Source: Bauldia litoralis
GTDB lineage: Bacteria; Pseudomonadota; Alphaproteobacteria; Rhizobiales; Kaistiaceae
Length of the DNA: 64,000 nucleotides
Direction of reading: 5' to 3'
NCBI RefSeq assembly: GCF_900104485.1
Contig: NZ_FMXQ01000010.1
Coordinates: forward strand, 62,001-126,000
The notes under the pieces were generated by a model, which was not told the origin of the DNA, did no database searches, and was given only the letters and a program-made list of their open reading frames with translations. A program made the translations under genes and the position numbers. Positions 19,395-29,179 of this stretch are shown here, piece after piece. Numbering within the stretch: the stretch's first letter is position 1; every line of letters begins with the position of its first letter.

Positions 19395-20993
19395 ATGAGT
19401 GACTTCTATTCGGTCCTGACCCAGTCGATCATCGATCGCGGCCTCCGCTCGGCGCGCGATCGCGAGGCGACCTATTCCCAGGCCCGGACCGCGATGATCC
19501 GCCGGCTGTGGTCTTACGACCCGCCGCTGGCGGAAGACGAGATCGATGCCCGCATCGGCCAGTTCGACCTCGCCGTCGACCAGATCGAAAGCAACGTCGT
19601 CGAGGTCTTCGAGGGCATGCCCGAGACCGTCGACGAGGCGGAGCCCGAGCCAGCGCCGTCCCCGCCAATCATCGACGGCTACGACCAGGAAGCGGACTAT
19701 GCGCCGGCCTTTGGCGGCAGCGGCGCCCACCCGCCTTCCGACGATGACGATGCCGGGAAAGCCGATCCGGGCGAAGTCGCCCCGCCCACAGCCAACGAAG
19801 AGCCGGCCCGTCCGGCCGCTCGCCCGGCGCCGGGCCGGACGTCGCTGACCGAACTCCTCAGCACCCTCGATATCCGCAGCCTCGCCGTCGAGGCCGCCCT
19901 GAATTCCGATCCGGATGAGCCGCCGGAGACCGGGGACGATGGTCCGGAAGTGGCGCCTCGCGCCGAACTGCGGACGAAACCCGACGACGACGAGCCGGAG
20001 ACCGATGGCTACGACGACGAGACAGTCGACGACGATCGGCCGGACGACGACGCTGCCTACGCGGACGCCCCCAATGAAGACGACGCCGAAGAGGCGATCG
20101 AGGCGGCGCCTTCACGGTCCTACCTGCCAGTGCCAGTGAGCCAGGCACGGGAGATGGCTGGCTACCACCACTACGAGGAAGAAGCGGTTCTGGTCGCGCC
20201 GCCGCCGCGCGCCGAGGTTCGCCCTGAGTCACGCGAGCGTGCGCCGGCACCGCGGCGCCAGCCCGCGTCGGATACCCGGCGCGCGCCGCCCAAGAAGCCG
20301 GCGCGACGTCCCGCGACCGGCAAGACCGCCCCGCCGAAGCAGGCCGGATCGCGGGGATCGTCCGTGGAGCCCCGGGTCGGCATCCTGGTTGCCGCCGTCG
20401 GCGTTCTGGCCGTCGCGTTGATCGCGCTCACCGCCTATATTCTCATGCCGGCGACAGAGGGGCCTGACGTTGCCGGCCAGCCGCCTGCCGTCGTGACGCC
20501 CGCCCCGGCAACGCCCGCCGCTCCGGCCCAGACCGCCGGTCTGCCACCGCCCGCCGAGGGCACCATCCACCGCTTCATGCTTTTCGATGGCAGCGACCCG
20601 ACGATTTTCGAGACGGATCCGAGCAACCCGGTGCGCTTCGACGGCAGTTCGGCTCGCATCGCCAGTTCGGCCGGGTCGGCCGGCGCCAAGGCGATCATCG
20701 GGCCCGGGCTCGCCGCCCGGCTTGGCGGTCACACCGTCCGCGTCATCGTCATGGCGCGGTCGGCCCGTGAGAACGGCACCGCGAACCTGCGTTTCGCCTT
20801 CCAGAGCGGCCTGGCCGTCAGCTACTGGAAGACGGCCAACCTGACCAGGGAATTCGCTCCGATCGACCTGACCTGGCGGGTGCCGACGATGCGGACGGAC
20901 CCGACCGGCAATGCCATCATCATCGAGCCTGGAATTCCGGGCGATGCCACGGGCGCCGAGATCGGCGCAATCGTCATCGACGTTCTCGACTGA
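19395..20993 (+). CDS. Large acidic single-pass membrane protein, unknown function
   Basis: The 532-residue protein has four parts. A small helical N-terminal domain (1-70, SDFYSVLTQSIIDRGLRSAR) recurs in rhizobial proteins of unknown role. A long Asp/Glu/Pro-rich disordered stretch runs to about 240, followed by a basic Pro/Arg/Lys stretch to about 325. One membrane helix lies at about 328-350. The compact C-terminal domain from about 395 is beta-rich by appearance. Topology is probably N-in, C-out. It starts 43 bases after ppk2 on the same strand and may be cotranscribed. I do not recognise a function. Confidence 0.8.
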   Translation: MSDFYSVLTQSIIDRGLRSARDREATYSQARTAMIRRLWSYDPPLAEDEIDARIGQFDLAVDQIESNVVEVFEGMPETVDEAEPEPAPSPPIIDGYDQEADYAPAFGGSGAHPPSDDDDAGKADPGEVAPPTANEEPARPAARPAPGRTSLTELLSTLDIRSLAVEAALNSDPDEPPETGDDGPEVAPRAELRTKPDDDEPETDGYDDETVDDDRPDDDAAYADAPNEDDAEEAIEAAPSRSYLPVPVSQAREMAGYHHYEEEAVLVAPPPRAEVRPESRERAPAPRRQPASDTRRAPPKKPARRPATGKTAPPKQAGSRGSSVEPRVGILVAAVGVLAVALIALTAYILMPATEGPDVAGQPPAVVTPAPATPAAPAQTAGLPPPAEGTIHRFMLFDGSDPTIFETDPSNPVRFDGSSARIASSAGSAGAKAIIGPGLAARLGGHTVRVIVMARSARENGTANLRFAFQSGLAVSYWKTANLTREFAPIDLTWRVPTMRTDPTGNAIIIEPGIPGDATGAEIGAIVIDVLD

Positions 20994-21017
20994 GCACCGG
21001 GGCGGTCGAAACCGTCC

Positions 21018-22190
21018 CTAGCGGCGCGCAAGCCATTCGACCATGCGGTCGGTCGCTTCCTGGATCTGGGCGGCGCCGCGGGCGAAGCAAAGCCGCATGA
21101 ACCCGGAGTCATCGCCGAAAGCGGTCCCGGGCGCGACACCGACATTCGCCTCGTCGACCATGCGCAGCGCCGCGGCGCGCGAGTCGGCTTCGCCATCGAT
21201 GGCAAAGTAGAGATAGAAGGCGCCGGCCGGTTCGGTGAGCCGGACGCGACCGGTCGCGGCGAGCCCCGAACAGGCGATCCGTCGCCCTTCGCGGGCCCGC
21301 GCGACCTGCGTCGCGATGAAATCGTCGCCGTCGTTCAGCGCCGCCGTGGCGCCGCGCTGCATGAAGGCGGCAACGCCGGATGTCGAATACTGGATCAGGT
21401 TCTCGATCGTCTGGCCGAGTTCGACCGGCGCCGAAATCCAGCCGATCCGCCACCCGGTCATCGCATAGTTCTTCGAGAAGGTATTGACGAAAAGGATCCG
21501 CTCGTCGCGATCGGCGAAATCGTAGAAGGACGCCGCCCGCGCGCCTTCATAGAAGAAGCGCCCATAGACCTCGTCGGCGATGATCCACAATCCGCGCTGT
21601 GCGGCGAAGGCGCGAATGGCCTCGAGTTCGGCCCGGGTCGCGGTCCAGCCGGTCGGGTTGGATGGCGAATTGACGAAGATCGCCGTGGTCCGCTCGGTCG
21701 CGGCGTCGAACAGCCTGTCGAGATCGAGCGACCAGCCGGCATTGCCGAAGGTCATCGGCACGGCGACCGGCACGGCCCCCGCGACCCCGACCGCCGCGGT
21801 GATGTTCGGCCAAGCGGGCGATGGCACCAGCACCTCGTCGCCGGTGCCGGCGACCATCCGCACCGCGATCTGGATCGCCTGCATGCCGCCGCCGGTGACG
21901 TAGAACCGCTCATCGGAAAAAGCGCCGCCGAACGTCCGCTGGTGATACGCGGACAGTGCCGCCCGCAGTTCCGGGACACCGCGTTGATAGGTGTAGAAGG
22001 TCTCGCCGTCGGCGAGCGATCGGGCCGCCGCGTCGGCGATGAAGGCCGGGGTCGGCAGGTCGCCCTCGCCAACCCAGAGCGGGATCAGGCCGGGCCGGTT
22101 TCGGCCATAGTCGAAGACCTCGACGATGCCGCTTTCAGGCGCTCCCCGCGCCTCCGGGCGCAGGATCGAGGTCAGGTCGGTTGGTCGCAT
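21018..22190 (-). CDS. PLP-dependent class I/II aminotransferase
   Basis: The 390-residue fold-type I aminotransferase has NSPSNPTG at the cofactor asparagine, IADEVYGRFFYEG with the aspartate, and NTFSKNYAMTGWRIGW with the Schiff-base lysine. It resembles aspartate/aromatic aminotransferases; the substrate cannot be fixed from sequence. It stands alone, with the preceding gene convergent and mscL further downstream in coordinates but divided by about 100 bases. Confidence 0.88.
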   Translation of the reverse strand: MRPTDLTSILRPEARGAPESGIVEVFDYGRNRPGLIPLWVGEGDLPTPAFIADAAARSLADGETFYTYQRGVPELRAALSAYHQRTFGGAFSDERFYVTGGGMQAIQIAVRMVAGTGDEVLVPSPAWPNITAAVGVAGAVPVAVPMTFGNAGWSLDLDRLFDAATERTTAIFVNSPSNPTGWTATRAELEAIRAFAAQRGLWIIADEVYGRFFYEGARAASFYDFADRDERILFVNTFSKNYAMTGWRIGWISAPVELGQTIENLIQYSTSGVAAFMQRGATAALNDGDDFIATQVARAREGRRIACSGLAATGRVRLTEPAGAFYLYFAIDGEADSRAAALRMVDEANVGVAPGTAFGDDSGFMRLCFARGAAQIQEATDRMVEWLARR

Positions 22191-22293
22191 GGGACGCTAC
22201 GCAGGTGAGTCACGACCGCCCGATGCAGTGGCGGCGTTTCAGGTCTGCCGCGCCAAGCGAGTCGACGCGGCAGAACCCGGATAGTGCGGCTGC

Positions 22294-22710
22294 CTAGCCC
22301 TTCTTGGCAAGCAGGTCGCGGATTTCCGCGAGCAGCACTTCTTCCTTGGTCGGCTCGGCCGGTGCCGGCGGAGCCGCTTCCTGCTTCTTCTTCATCCGGT
22401 TCATCGCCTTGATAATCAGGAACAGCACCCAGGCCACGATGAGGAAGTTGATCAGGAGCGTGATGAAGTTGCCGTAGGCCAGCGTCGCGCCGGCAGCGCG
22501 TGCCTGTTCAAGCGTCGGCTGCGGTTCGCCGGACAACTGGATATACATCTCGCTGAAATCGACGCCGCCGGTGATGAAACCGACGATTGGCATGATCAGG
22601 TCATTCACCACCGATTGCACCAGGCCACTGAAGGCTGCGCCAATGATAAACGCCACCGCCAGATCGACGAGATTGCCTTTCAGCGCGAATTCCTTGAATT
22701 CCTTGAGCAT
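22294..22710 (-). CDS. mscL: Large-conductance mechanosensitive channel
   Basis: This 138-residue channel is full length. It opens [20 protein letters not shown] with the GAAFSGLV pore helix, a periplasmic loop, the second helix [20 protein letters not shown] and a charged C-terminal helix bundle. It forms a homopentamer that opens under membrane tension during hypo-osmotic shock. Confidence 0.98.
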   Translation of the reverse strand: MLKEFKEFALKGNLVDLAVAFIIGAAFSGLVQSVVNDLIMPIVGFITGGVDFSEMYIQLSGEPQPTLEQARAAGATLAYGNFITLLINFLIVAWVLFLIIKAMNRMKKKQEAAPPAPAEPTKEEVLLAEIRDLLAKKG

Positions 22711-22896
22711 TGATCGCCCCCTCTTCTCGCGTGCGCGGGAATAGACGTCGACTATCCTTACAACCGCCGCACACCGTTGTGGGTACCTTCAATCCAAATG
22801 TTTGGCAATGAAGAACAGGCTCTTGCCAAGTGCGAAACCCCGTGCCCCGTGCGATGCTGTGGACAACGAATCGCATGGAAAGAAGGGTGATCGCCG

Positions 22897-23142
22897 ATGG
22901 CGGACGCCGGCTACAACCCCAGATGGCGCGAGACCGGTATCCTTGCCGGCGCGACGATGATCGCGGCGATTGTCGTGACACTGCTGTTCCTCGCCCTGGC
23001 CGATCCGGCCAACGGGAACGGCTTCCCGGCCGGCTTCGTGCTTGCCGCGACCGGCCTGCCCTTCGTCCTCGCCGGCATCGTCTTCTGGGCGGTGCATCGG
23101 CAGGAGGCGATCGACCGTCGCCACGGCCTGTTCGAGGATTGA
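22897..23142 (+). CDS. Small two-helix membrane protein, likely symporter subunit
   Basis: The 81-residue product has two membrane helices separated by a short ADPANGNGFPAGF loop and a charged C-terminus. It ends four bases before a sodium:solute symporter gene. This size and position match the small subunits that accompany one class of such symporters, although sequence identity to a named family could not be confirmed. An AAGAAGGGTGA stretch provides the ribosome site. Confidence 0.75.
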   Translation: MADAGYNPRWRETGILAGATMIAAIVVTLLFLALADPANGNGFPAGFVLAATGLPFVLAGIVFWAVHRQEAIDRRHGLFED

Positions 23143-23146
23143 GTCC

Positions 23147-24967
23147 ATGGCCCTGAGCGCCCATCGCGGTCGCGGGCCTGGCAAGGTCTTCGGCCTTCTC
23201 GCCGCCGCCTTCGCCCTGTCCGTCGTGGTCATCGCCCTGCTCGGCGAATTCGGCCTGCCGGATCGGGTGACGGCGGTGCTTGTGATCATGATCACGGTGG
23301 TCGTCTACGCGGTGATGGGCGTCGTGGCGCGGACGCTGTCGCTGTCGGATTTCTATGTTGCGGGCCGCACCGTCTCCGCCGGCTTCAACGGCATGGCGAC
23401 CGCAGCCGCCATGCTGGCCAGCGCCGGCTTCCTCGGCATCGCCGGGGCGTTCTATGCTGGCGAGACCGCCGGCCTGGCGCTCTCGGTCGGCTGGGCGGGG
23501 GGCCTCACCCTCCTCGCCATCGCGGTCGCTCCCTATTACCGCAAGTCCGGGGCGGTGACGCTGCCCGACTTCCTCGCCGTCCGTTTCGGCAATCCGCTGG
23601 TGCGGATCCTTGGCATCGTCGTCCTCCTCGCCTGCTCGCTGCCGCTCTTGGCGGCGGCCATCGTCGTCGCGGGCCGGGTGGCGGGTGCATCGCTGCACAT
23701 CGATCCGACGACCGCGGTCGCGGCAGTGTGCATGGTCCTGCTCCTGTCCTCGCTGTTCGGCGGCATGCGCGGCGTGACACTGGCCGCCGGCGCCCAGGCG
23801 ATCGTGATACTGATCGGTGTCGTCACCCCGGCGCTGGTCTACTCGCTCCAGCTCTACGGCCTGCCGATCCCCCAGCTGACCTATGGCGACGCAATGGCGC
23901 AGAATGCCCTGGCCGATGCCGCGTCGCTCACGGTCTTCTCGACCGGCGGGTTCCCGGACGGCGGCCTCGACGGCTTCAACCTCTTCGCCCTGGCGCTGAG
24001 CATCGTCGCCGGCGTGGTCTGCCTGCCGCATGTGCTCGCCCGGAGCGGCACGACGCGCGGTATCGCCGACGCCCGCCTCTCGGCCGGATGGGCGCTGCTG
24101 GTGGTCGCAGTCGTCGCCTCCACAGCGCCGGCGTTCGCCGCCTTCGCCAAGTCCGCGATCCTCGCCGAAGTCGTCGGCACCGAGCTCGCCGACCTGCCGG
24201 CATGGTTCTTCGACTATGGCGCCGACGGGCTGGTGCGGGTCTGTGGCGACGCCATCACGACGGTCGCGGCAATCAGCACCGCCTGCGGCGCGTCGGCGGT
24301 GGTCAACGGCCTGGCGCCGGGTGACGTCGCCATCGCCGCCGAGGTGGTGATGCTCGGCTTCGCCGATATCACCGGCCTGCCCTATGTGCTCACCGCGCTG
24401 ATTGCGGCGGCTGTTCTTGCAGCGGCGCTCGGCACCGCCGGCGCGGTGGCGATGGCGCTCGGCGCATCGGCCGGCCACGACTTCTATACCATGCTGGTCA
24501 ACCGCCGCGCTCCGGCCGGCCGTCGGCTATTCATCGCCCGCCTCTTCCTGATCCTCTTCGTCGCCGCCGGCGGCTGGCTCGCCGCCAGCGCTCCGGAGGA
24601 TGCCCTCGCCATCGCCTTCGCCGCGCCGTCGCTGGCCGCCGCCGGCTTCTTTCCCGCCGTCATCCTCGGCATCTGGTGGCGGCGCACGACGTTCCGCGGC
24701 GCGGCTCTCGGCATGATCGCCGGCTTCGGCGTCACTGCCGCCTATGTCCTGATGCTGCGCGCCGGATCGATCGAGCCGCTGCCGATCGTCGGCCTGACGG
24801 ATGGTCTTTCGGCCGCCGCCGCCGCGATCTTCGGTGTACCGATCGGACTTGCCGTTACCGTCGTTGTCAGCCTGCTGGGCGCCGCGCCCTCCGATGCCCG
24901 GATCGCGGTGGTCGACGCCATTCGCCGCCCGAGCCCGGACCCGGTCCTCGAAGACCATGCCGTCTAG
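23147..24967 (+). CDS. Sodium:solute symporter family permease
   Basis: The 606-residue inner-membrane protein has about 14 hydrophobic helices. SLSDFYVAGRTVSAGFNGMA matches the SSF-family opening, and GSLF-like and HVLARS segments follow (LSSLFGGMRGVTLAAGAQAI; CLPHVLARSGTTRG). This branch typically moves acetate or other short carboxylates with sodium, but the substrate is inferred. The ATG at 23147 is four bases after the small subunit stop. Confidence 0.88.
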   Translation: MALSAHRGRGPGKVFGLLAAAFALSVVVIALLGEFGLPDRVTAVLVIMITVVVYAVMGVVARTLSLSDFYVAGRTVSAGFNGMATAAAMLASAGFLGIAGAFYAGETAGLALSVGWAGGLTLLAIAVAPYYRKSGAVTLPDFLAVRFGNPLVRILGIVVLLACSLPLLAAAIVVAGRVAGASLHIDPTTAVAAVCMVLLLSSLFGGMRGVTLAAGAQAIVILIGVVTPALVYSLQLYGLPIPQLTYGDAMAQNALADAASLTVFSTGGFPDGGLDGFNLFALALSIVAGVVCLPHVLARSGTTRGIADARLSAGWALLVVAVVASTAPAFAAFAKSAILAEVVGTELADLPAWFFDYGADGLVRVCGDAITTVAAISTACGASAVVNGLAPGDVAIAAEVVMLGFADITGLPYVLTALIAAAVLAAALGTAGAVAMALGASAGHDFYTMLVNRRAPAGRRLFIARLFLILFVAAGGWLAASAPEDALAIAFAAPSLAAAGFFPAVILGIWWRRTTFRGAALGMIAGFGVTAAYVLMLRAGSIEPLPIVGLTDGLSAAAAAIFGVPIGLAVTVVVSLLGAAPSDARIAVVDAIRRPSPDPVLEDHAV

Positions 24968-25009
24968 CCCGGCCCGCCCTTCCGTCCCATACCCGGAGTT
25001 CGCGACCCG

Positions 25010-25969
25010 ATGACCGCGCCGCTATCGCTTTTCCCGCCGATCCAGCCCAATCGCGTCGAGCGCCTCAAGGTCTCGGAGCTGCACGAACTGCATGTCGCCG
25101 AATACGGCAACCCGGACGGCAAGCCCGTGGTACTTCTGCATGGCGGCCCCGGCGCCGGCACCAACCCGACCATGCCGCGCTTCCACGATCCCGCCGTCTA
25201 CCGCATCGTCATGTTCGACCAGCGCGGCTCCGGCCGCTCGACGCCGCATGCGGAACTGCGGGAGAACACCACCTGGGACCTCGTCGCCGACATCGAACGC
25301 ATCCGCGAGCATCTCGGCATCGAGCGCTGGCAGGTCTTCGGTGGCTCGTGGGGCGCCTGCCTGGCGCTCGCCTATTCCGAGACCCATCCGGAGCGGGTGA
25401 CCGAGATCATCCTGCGCGGCGTCTTTACGCTCCGCCGCAAGGAGATCCAGTGGTTCTACCAGGAAGGCGCCTCGAACATCCTGCCCGATGCATGGGAGGA
25501 TTTCCTCGCGCCGATCCCGGTCGAGGAGCGCGGCGACATGGTCTCCGCCTATCACAAGCGGCTGACCGGCGACGACGAGGAGACGCTGCTCGCCTGCGCC
25601 CGGGCGTGGAGCATGTGGGAGGGCGCGGCGCTGTCGCTGCTGCCCAATCCGGCCCGTGTCGCGGCCTTCGGCAACCCGACCTACGCCACCGCCTTCGCCC
25701 GCATCGAGTGCCACTATTTCATCAATGGCGGCTTCATGGAGAGCGATGGCCAGCTGATCGCCAATGCCGGCATCCTGCGCGACATTCCCGGCGCCATCGT
25801 CCACGGCCGCTACGACGTCTGCACGCCGGCCTCGATTGCCTGGGACCTGCACCGGGCCTGGCCGCAGGCCGACCTCAATATCGTCCCGGACAGCGGCCAC
25901 GCCATGTCGGAGCCGGGCATCGTCTCCGGGCTGGTCGCGGCGACCGAGCGTTTCAAGAAGCGGCACTGA
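25010..25969 (+). CDS. pip: Prolyl iminopeptidase
   Basis: The 319-residue alpha/beta hydrolase has HGGPGAGTNP at the oxyanion site, MFDQRGSGRSTPH, the nucleophile elbow GGSWGACLALAY, a catalytic aspartate in HGRYDVCTP and histidine in DSGHAMSE. The enzyme releases N-terminal proline from peptides. The family normally has GGSWGSTLALAY, so the AC after the elbow is a small deviation. It converges closely on the next gene. Confidence 0.93.
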   Translation: MTAPLSLFPPIQPNRVERLKVSELHELHVAEYGNPDGKPVVLLHGGPGAGTNPTMPRFHDPAVYRIVMFDQRGSGRSTPHAELRENTTWDLVADIERIREHLGIERWQVFGGSWGACLALAYSETHPERVTEIILRGVFTLRRKEIQWFYQEGASNILPDAWEDFLAPIPVEERGDMVSAYHKRLTGDDEETLLACARAWSMWEGAALSLLPNPARVAAFGNPTYATAFARIECHYFINGGFMESDGQLIANAGILRDIPGAIVHGRYDVCTPASIAWDLHRAWPQADLNIVPDSGHAMSEPGIVSGLVAATERFKKRH

Positions 25970-25973
25970 GCCG

Positions 25974-26396
25974 TCAGCTGTTCGGCTGGCGCTCGGCCCT
26001 GATGTCGCGCACCAGCTGGAACAGTCGGCCGACCAGCAGTTCGGCAAAGCCCGGCGCCGGCTCGATCCCGGTGACGGTCTCAGGCGGTTCGGCCTCGACG
26101 GCCGGCTTGCCCGCCTCGAGCGCGGCGAGCCTCCCGACGACATCGTCGAGCCGCGCGCCCAGCGCCCGCACCGTCGCGTCCAGCGCCTCGATCGCGCCCT
26201 TCTCCTCGGCCAGCGTCTCGCAGCGCCAGACGCCGTCGCGGCGGGTGCAATGCGCCATCGCCCCGGTCTCGGTATCGAGGCGAATGAAGCCGTCGACGCT
26301 CGGCTGAATCGCATAGCGACCGGTCCCAGGCTCCTCGGCGGAAACCGGGACGACCATCAGGCCCAGCAGGCAGGCGGCGATCGCGTGACGACGCAT
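25974..26396 (-). CDS. Secreted coiled-coil protein, unknown function
   Basis: The 140-residue protein has a signal peptide ending near VSA-E (residue 20), a short N-terminal domain RYAIQPSVDGFIRLDTETGA with two cysteines (AHCTRRDGVWRC), then a helical coiled-coil region and an acidic linker. It is likely periplasmic. Proteins with this arrangement are common and uncharacterised in Rhizobiales. Confidence 0.8.
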   Translation of the reverse strand: MRRHAIAACLLGLMVVPVSAEEPGTGRYAIQPSVDGFIRLDTETGAMAHCTRRDGVWRCETLAEEKGAIEALDATVRALGARLDDVVGRLAALEAGKPAVEAEPPETVTGIEPAPGFAELLVGRLFQLVRDIRAERQPNS

Positions 26397-26517
26397 GGCT
26401 CGCGTTCAACTCCGTAGACGAGGATTTTACCACGAATCGTGCCGCGAGTGTGACCTTGCCCCGACGCCGGGCGGTGCCTACCGTCCCCCCGAACCGAATC
26501 CAGCCGAGGCACCCCGC

Positions 26518-26862
26518 ATGGCCATCATCTACAAGATCTGTCCGGCGCCGCTGTGGCGCGAGGCCGAGGCGGCCGGCGTCTTCCATGGCGCCGGCATCGA
26601 CGCCAGGGACGGCTACATCCATTTCTCCACCGGTGCGCAGACGGCCGAGACGGCGCGGCTGCATTTCGCCGGCGTCGACAACCTCGTCCTCGTCGCGGTC
26701 GATACCGACAAACTCGGCGCGGCACTGCGCAACGAACCCTCGCGTGGCGGCGACCTCTTCCCCCATCTCTACGCCCCCCTCGACCTCGACGCGGTGGTCT
26801 GGGTCAAGCCGATGCCGCTCGGCGCGGACGGCCGCCACGCTTTGCCCGATCTCGCCGGATGA
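26518..26862 (+). CDS. DUF952 family protein
   Basis: The 114-residue protein matches DUF952 from its start (IYKICPAPLWREAEAAG) through DGYIHFSTGAQ and FPHLYAPLDLDAV. The fold is related to ADP-ribosyl-type small domains; the function is unknown. Its stop overlaps the pyrD start as ATGA, so the two are cotranslated. Confidence 0.92.
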   Translation: MAIIYKICPAPLWREAEAAGVFHGAGIDARDGYIHFSTGAQTAETARLHFAGVDNLVLVAVDTDKLGAALRNEPSRGGDLFPHLYAPLDLDAVVWVKPMPLGADGRHALPDLAG

Positions 26863-27923
26863 GCGGCTACGATCTCCTGCGGCCGGTCCTCTTCTCGCTC
26901 GATCCCGAGGCCGCCCATAAACTGGCGCTGAAGGCGCTGGCGACCGGCATTCACCCCCGCCCGCAGCGCCGTCACCCGGCGCTATCGCAAAAGCTCCTCG
27001 GCCTCGACTTTCCCAACCCGATCGGCATGGCCGCCGGCTTCGACAAGAATGGCGAGGTTCCCGACGCGCTGCTCGCCCTCGGCTTCGGCTTCACCGAGGT
27101 CGGCACGGTGACGCCGAAGCCGCAGGCCGGCAATCCCAGGCCCCGCGTCTTCCGCCTGCCGCGCCACCGGGCGATGATCAACCGGCTCGGCTTCAACGGC
27201 GAAGGCGCCGTCGCGGTCCATCGCCGGCTCGCCGCCCGCAAGGGTCGCCCCGGCATCGTCGGCGTCAACGTCGGCGCCAACAAGGACGCCGCAGACCGCG
27301 TCGGCGACTATGCCGCCGGCATCTACCGCTTCGCCGATGTCGCCGACTACTTCACCGTCAACATCTCGTCGCCCAATACGCCGGGCCTGCGCGATCTCCA
27401 CCACGAGGTGGCGCTGAGCGAGCTCCTGTCGCGGATCTTCGAGGCGCGCGACCTGGCGAAGAGCAAGGTGCCGATCCTGCTCAAGATCGCGCCCGACCTC
27501 GACGACGAGGCGCTTGCCGCCACCACCGAGATCGCGCTGCGCTCCGGCGTCGAGGGCATGGTGGTCTCCAATACGACGATCGCCCGCGAGGCGGTCGCCG
27601 GCGACCCGGCGGCGGCCGAGACCGGCGGCCTCTCCGGCGCGCCGCTCTACCACGCCTCGACCGTCATGCTCGCCAGGGTCCGCCGGATCGTCGGCCGCAG
27701 GATGGTGCTGGTCGGCGTCGGCGGCGTCGAGTCGGCCGAAACCGTGCTCGGCAAGCTTCTGGCCGGCGCCGATCTTGTCCAGTTCTACACCGGCATGGTC
27801 TATGCCGGCCCCGGCCTGCCGGCCCGCATCCTCGCCGAATTGCCGAAGCTGCTGGCCCGCGAGGGCGTGGCGTCGGTCACCGAGATCGTCGGACGTGATA
27901 CCGAGGCATGGGCCGGATCGTAG
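26859..27923 (+). CDS. pyrD: Dihydroorotate dehydrogenase, quinone type
   Basis: The 354-residue class 2 enzyme oxidises dihydroorotate at the inner membrane. It has an N-terminal membrane-associating helix (1-40), AAGFDKNGEV for FMN binding, NRLGFNGEG, and VNISSPNTPGLR with the catalytic serine of class 2. It overlaps the DUF952 gene by four bases, an arrangement conserved in Rhizobiales. Confidence 0.97.
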   Translation: MSGYDLLRPVLFSLDPEAAHKLALKALATGIHPRPQRRHPALSQKLLGLDFPNPIGMAAGFDKNGEVPDALLALGFGFTEVGTVTPKPQAGNPRPRVFRLPRHRAMINRLGFNGEGAVAVHRRLAARKGRPGIVGVNVGANKDAADRVGDYAAGIYRFADVADYFTVNISSPNTPGLRDLHHEVALSELLSRIFEARDLAKSKVPILLKIAPDLDDEALAATTEIALRSGVEGMVVSNTTIAREAVAGDPAAAETGGLSGAPLYHASTVMLARVRRIVGRRMVLVGVGGVESAETVLGKLLAGADLVQFYTGMVYAGPGLPARILAELPKLLAREGVASVTEIVGRDTEAWAGS

Positions 27924-27954
27924 ACTGCTGGCGGGCGCTTACCGGAGGCCGGAA

Positions 27955-29112
27955 TTGACTGCACGAATTACTGTCGGCATGCCGCTCCACGACGGCCAGG
28001 ACCTCGTGGCCGAGGCGCTCAGCGCCCTGCAGGCCCAGACCTTCACGGATTTCGAGGTCATCATCTCGGTCGACGGCAACGACCAGGCCAGCGCCGAGGC
28101 CTGCCGCCCCTTCCTGGCCGACAGCCGCTTCCGCATGGTGATCCACGAGGAGCGCCTCGACTGGGTCGGCAATTTCAACTGGCTGCTGCAACAGCCTCTC
28201 GGCGAATTCTTCTGCTATCGGCAGCATGACGATACGACCGCCCCCGACTTCTTCGAGAAGCTGCTGGCCGTTGCCGATCAGCGGCCCGACGCGGCGATCG
28301 TCTACGCGGATTGCCGGTACTTCGGCGAGGCGTCACACATCGAGGCCGAGCCCTCGATCGAAGGCGACACCCATCAACGCCTGAAGCGGTTCATTGAGCG
28401 GATCACGGCAACGCCGTGCCGCGGCATCATCCGGAAGGACGCGATCGCCCAGGCCGGCCCGGTCCGCGTCGACGAATTTCGCTCCAACCAGCAGATCTTC
28501 GTGTGGCTGGCCAAGGTCCTGCGCTGGGGCAGCTTCCTCCGGCTGCCCGAGCCGATCTACCTGCGGAGACTTCACGACGACAACTACCACAAGCAGATGC
28601 GCCGCGCGTCCGACGAGGAAAAGCTCGGCGCATGGACCACGGTCTTCACCGGCTTCCTCGAAGCGGTCCTGCCAACCTGCACCAGCGTGGAAGAGCACCT
28701 GTTCTTCCAGCACTTCATCCTCGACCGGGTGTGCGTCTCCCGGGAAGGCCAGACCTACTGGATCAGGCCAAACACGCCCGAGAAGAGCGGCGCCTTCATC
28801 CGCAAATGCTTCGAGCGCCTGGCCGCGGAGGGGAGCATGGATCGATGGATCGCACCCGATCCGGCCGTCGCATCCGGCGACGCTGCAACGTCGCTCGCCG
28901 ATGCCATCGCGGCGCAGGCCGACAAGCATCGGCTTGCGATGCAGCAGGCCGCGACCGAACGCGATCGCCTCCTGCAGGAAAACGCCCGCCTGAAGTCCCG
29001 AAACGCGGCAAAGACCAGGCGGGTCAGGCGGCTCGCCAGGAAGAACCGCCGGCTCCGCAAGTCGAAAGCCTCCCGCCTGGCGCGCGCGACGCGGCGGCTC
29101 TTCGGCCAATAA
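27955..29112 (+). CDS. Family 2 glycosyltransferase with basic coiled-coil tail
   Basis: The 385-residue protein has a GT-A fold. VGMPLHDGQDLVAEALSALQ is the nucleotide-sugar opening, SVDGND and YRQHDDTT supply the aspartates, and the acceptor domain follows. The final 80 residues form a basic, heptad-like coiled coil. The TTG at 27955, seven bases after GGAGG, is the best start; the next ATG is 24 bases inside. The acceptor is probably a cell-surface glycan. Confidence 0.85.
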   Translation: MTARITVGMPLHDGQDLVAEALSALQAQTFTDFEVIISVDGNDQASAEACRPFLADSRFRMVIHEERLDWVGNFNWLLQQPLGEFFCYRQHDDTTAPDFFEKLLAVADQRPDAAIVYADCRYFGEASHIEAEPSIEGDTHQRLKRFIERITATPCRGIIRKDAIAQAGPVRVDEFRSNQQIFVWLAKVLRWGSFLRLPEPIYLRRLHDDNYHKQMRRASDEEKLGAWTTVFTGFLEAVLPTCTSVEEHLFFQHFILDRVCVSREGQTYWIRPNTPEKSGAFIRKCFERLAAEGSMDRWIAPDPAVASGDAATSLADAIAAQADKHRLAMQQAATERDRLLQENARLKSRNAAKTRRVRRLARKNRRLRKSKASRLARATRRLFGQ

Positions 29113-29179
29113 TCCTCGTCGATAGACGGGAGCCTGGGCCGCCCCGCGTGCCACCGGGCGATTTCACCCCGTCGGGCGG

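Noticed and set aside
22897-23142. Firm assignment of the small symporter partner to the DUF4212 family
   Set aside because: Size, topology and position agree but the signature residues could not be matched by eye.
22601-24478. Minus-strand 625-codon frame opposite the sodium symporter
   Set aside because: Arg/Gly/Asp-rich antisense reading of a membrane protein gene; no ribosome site or domain.
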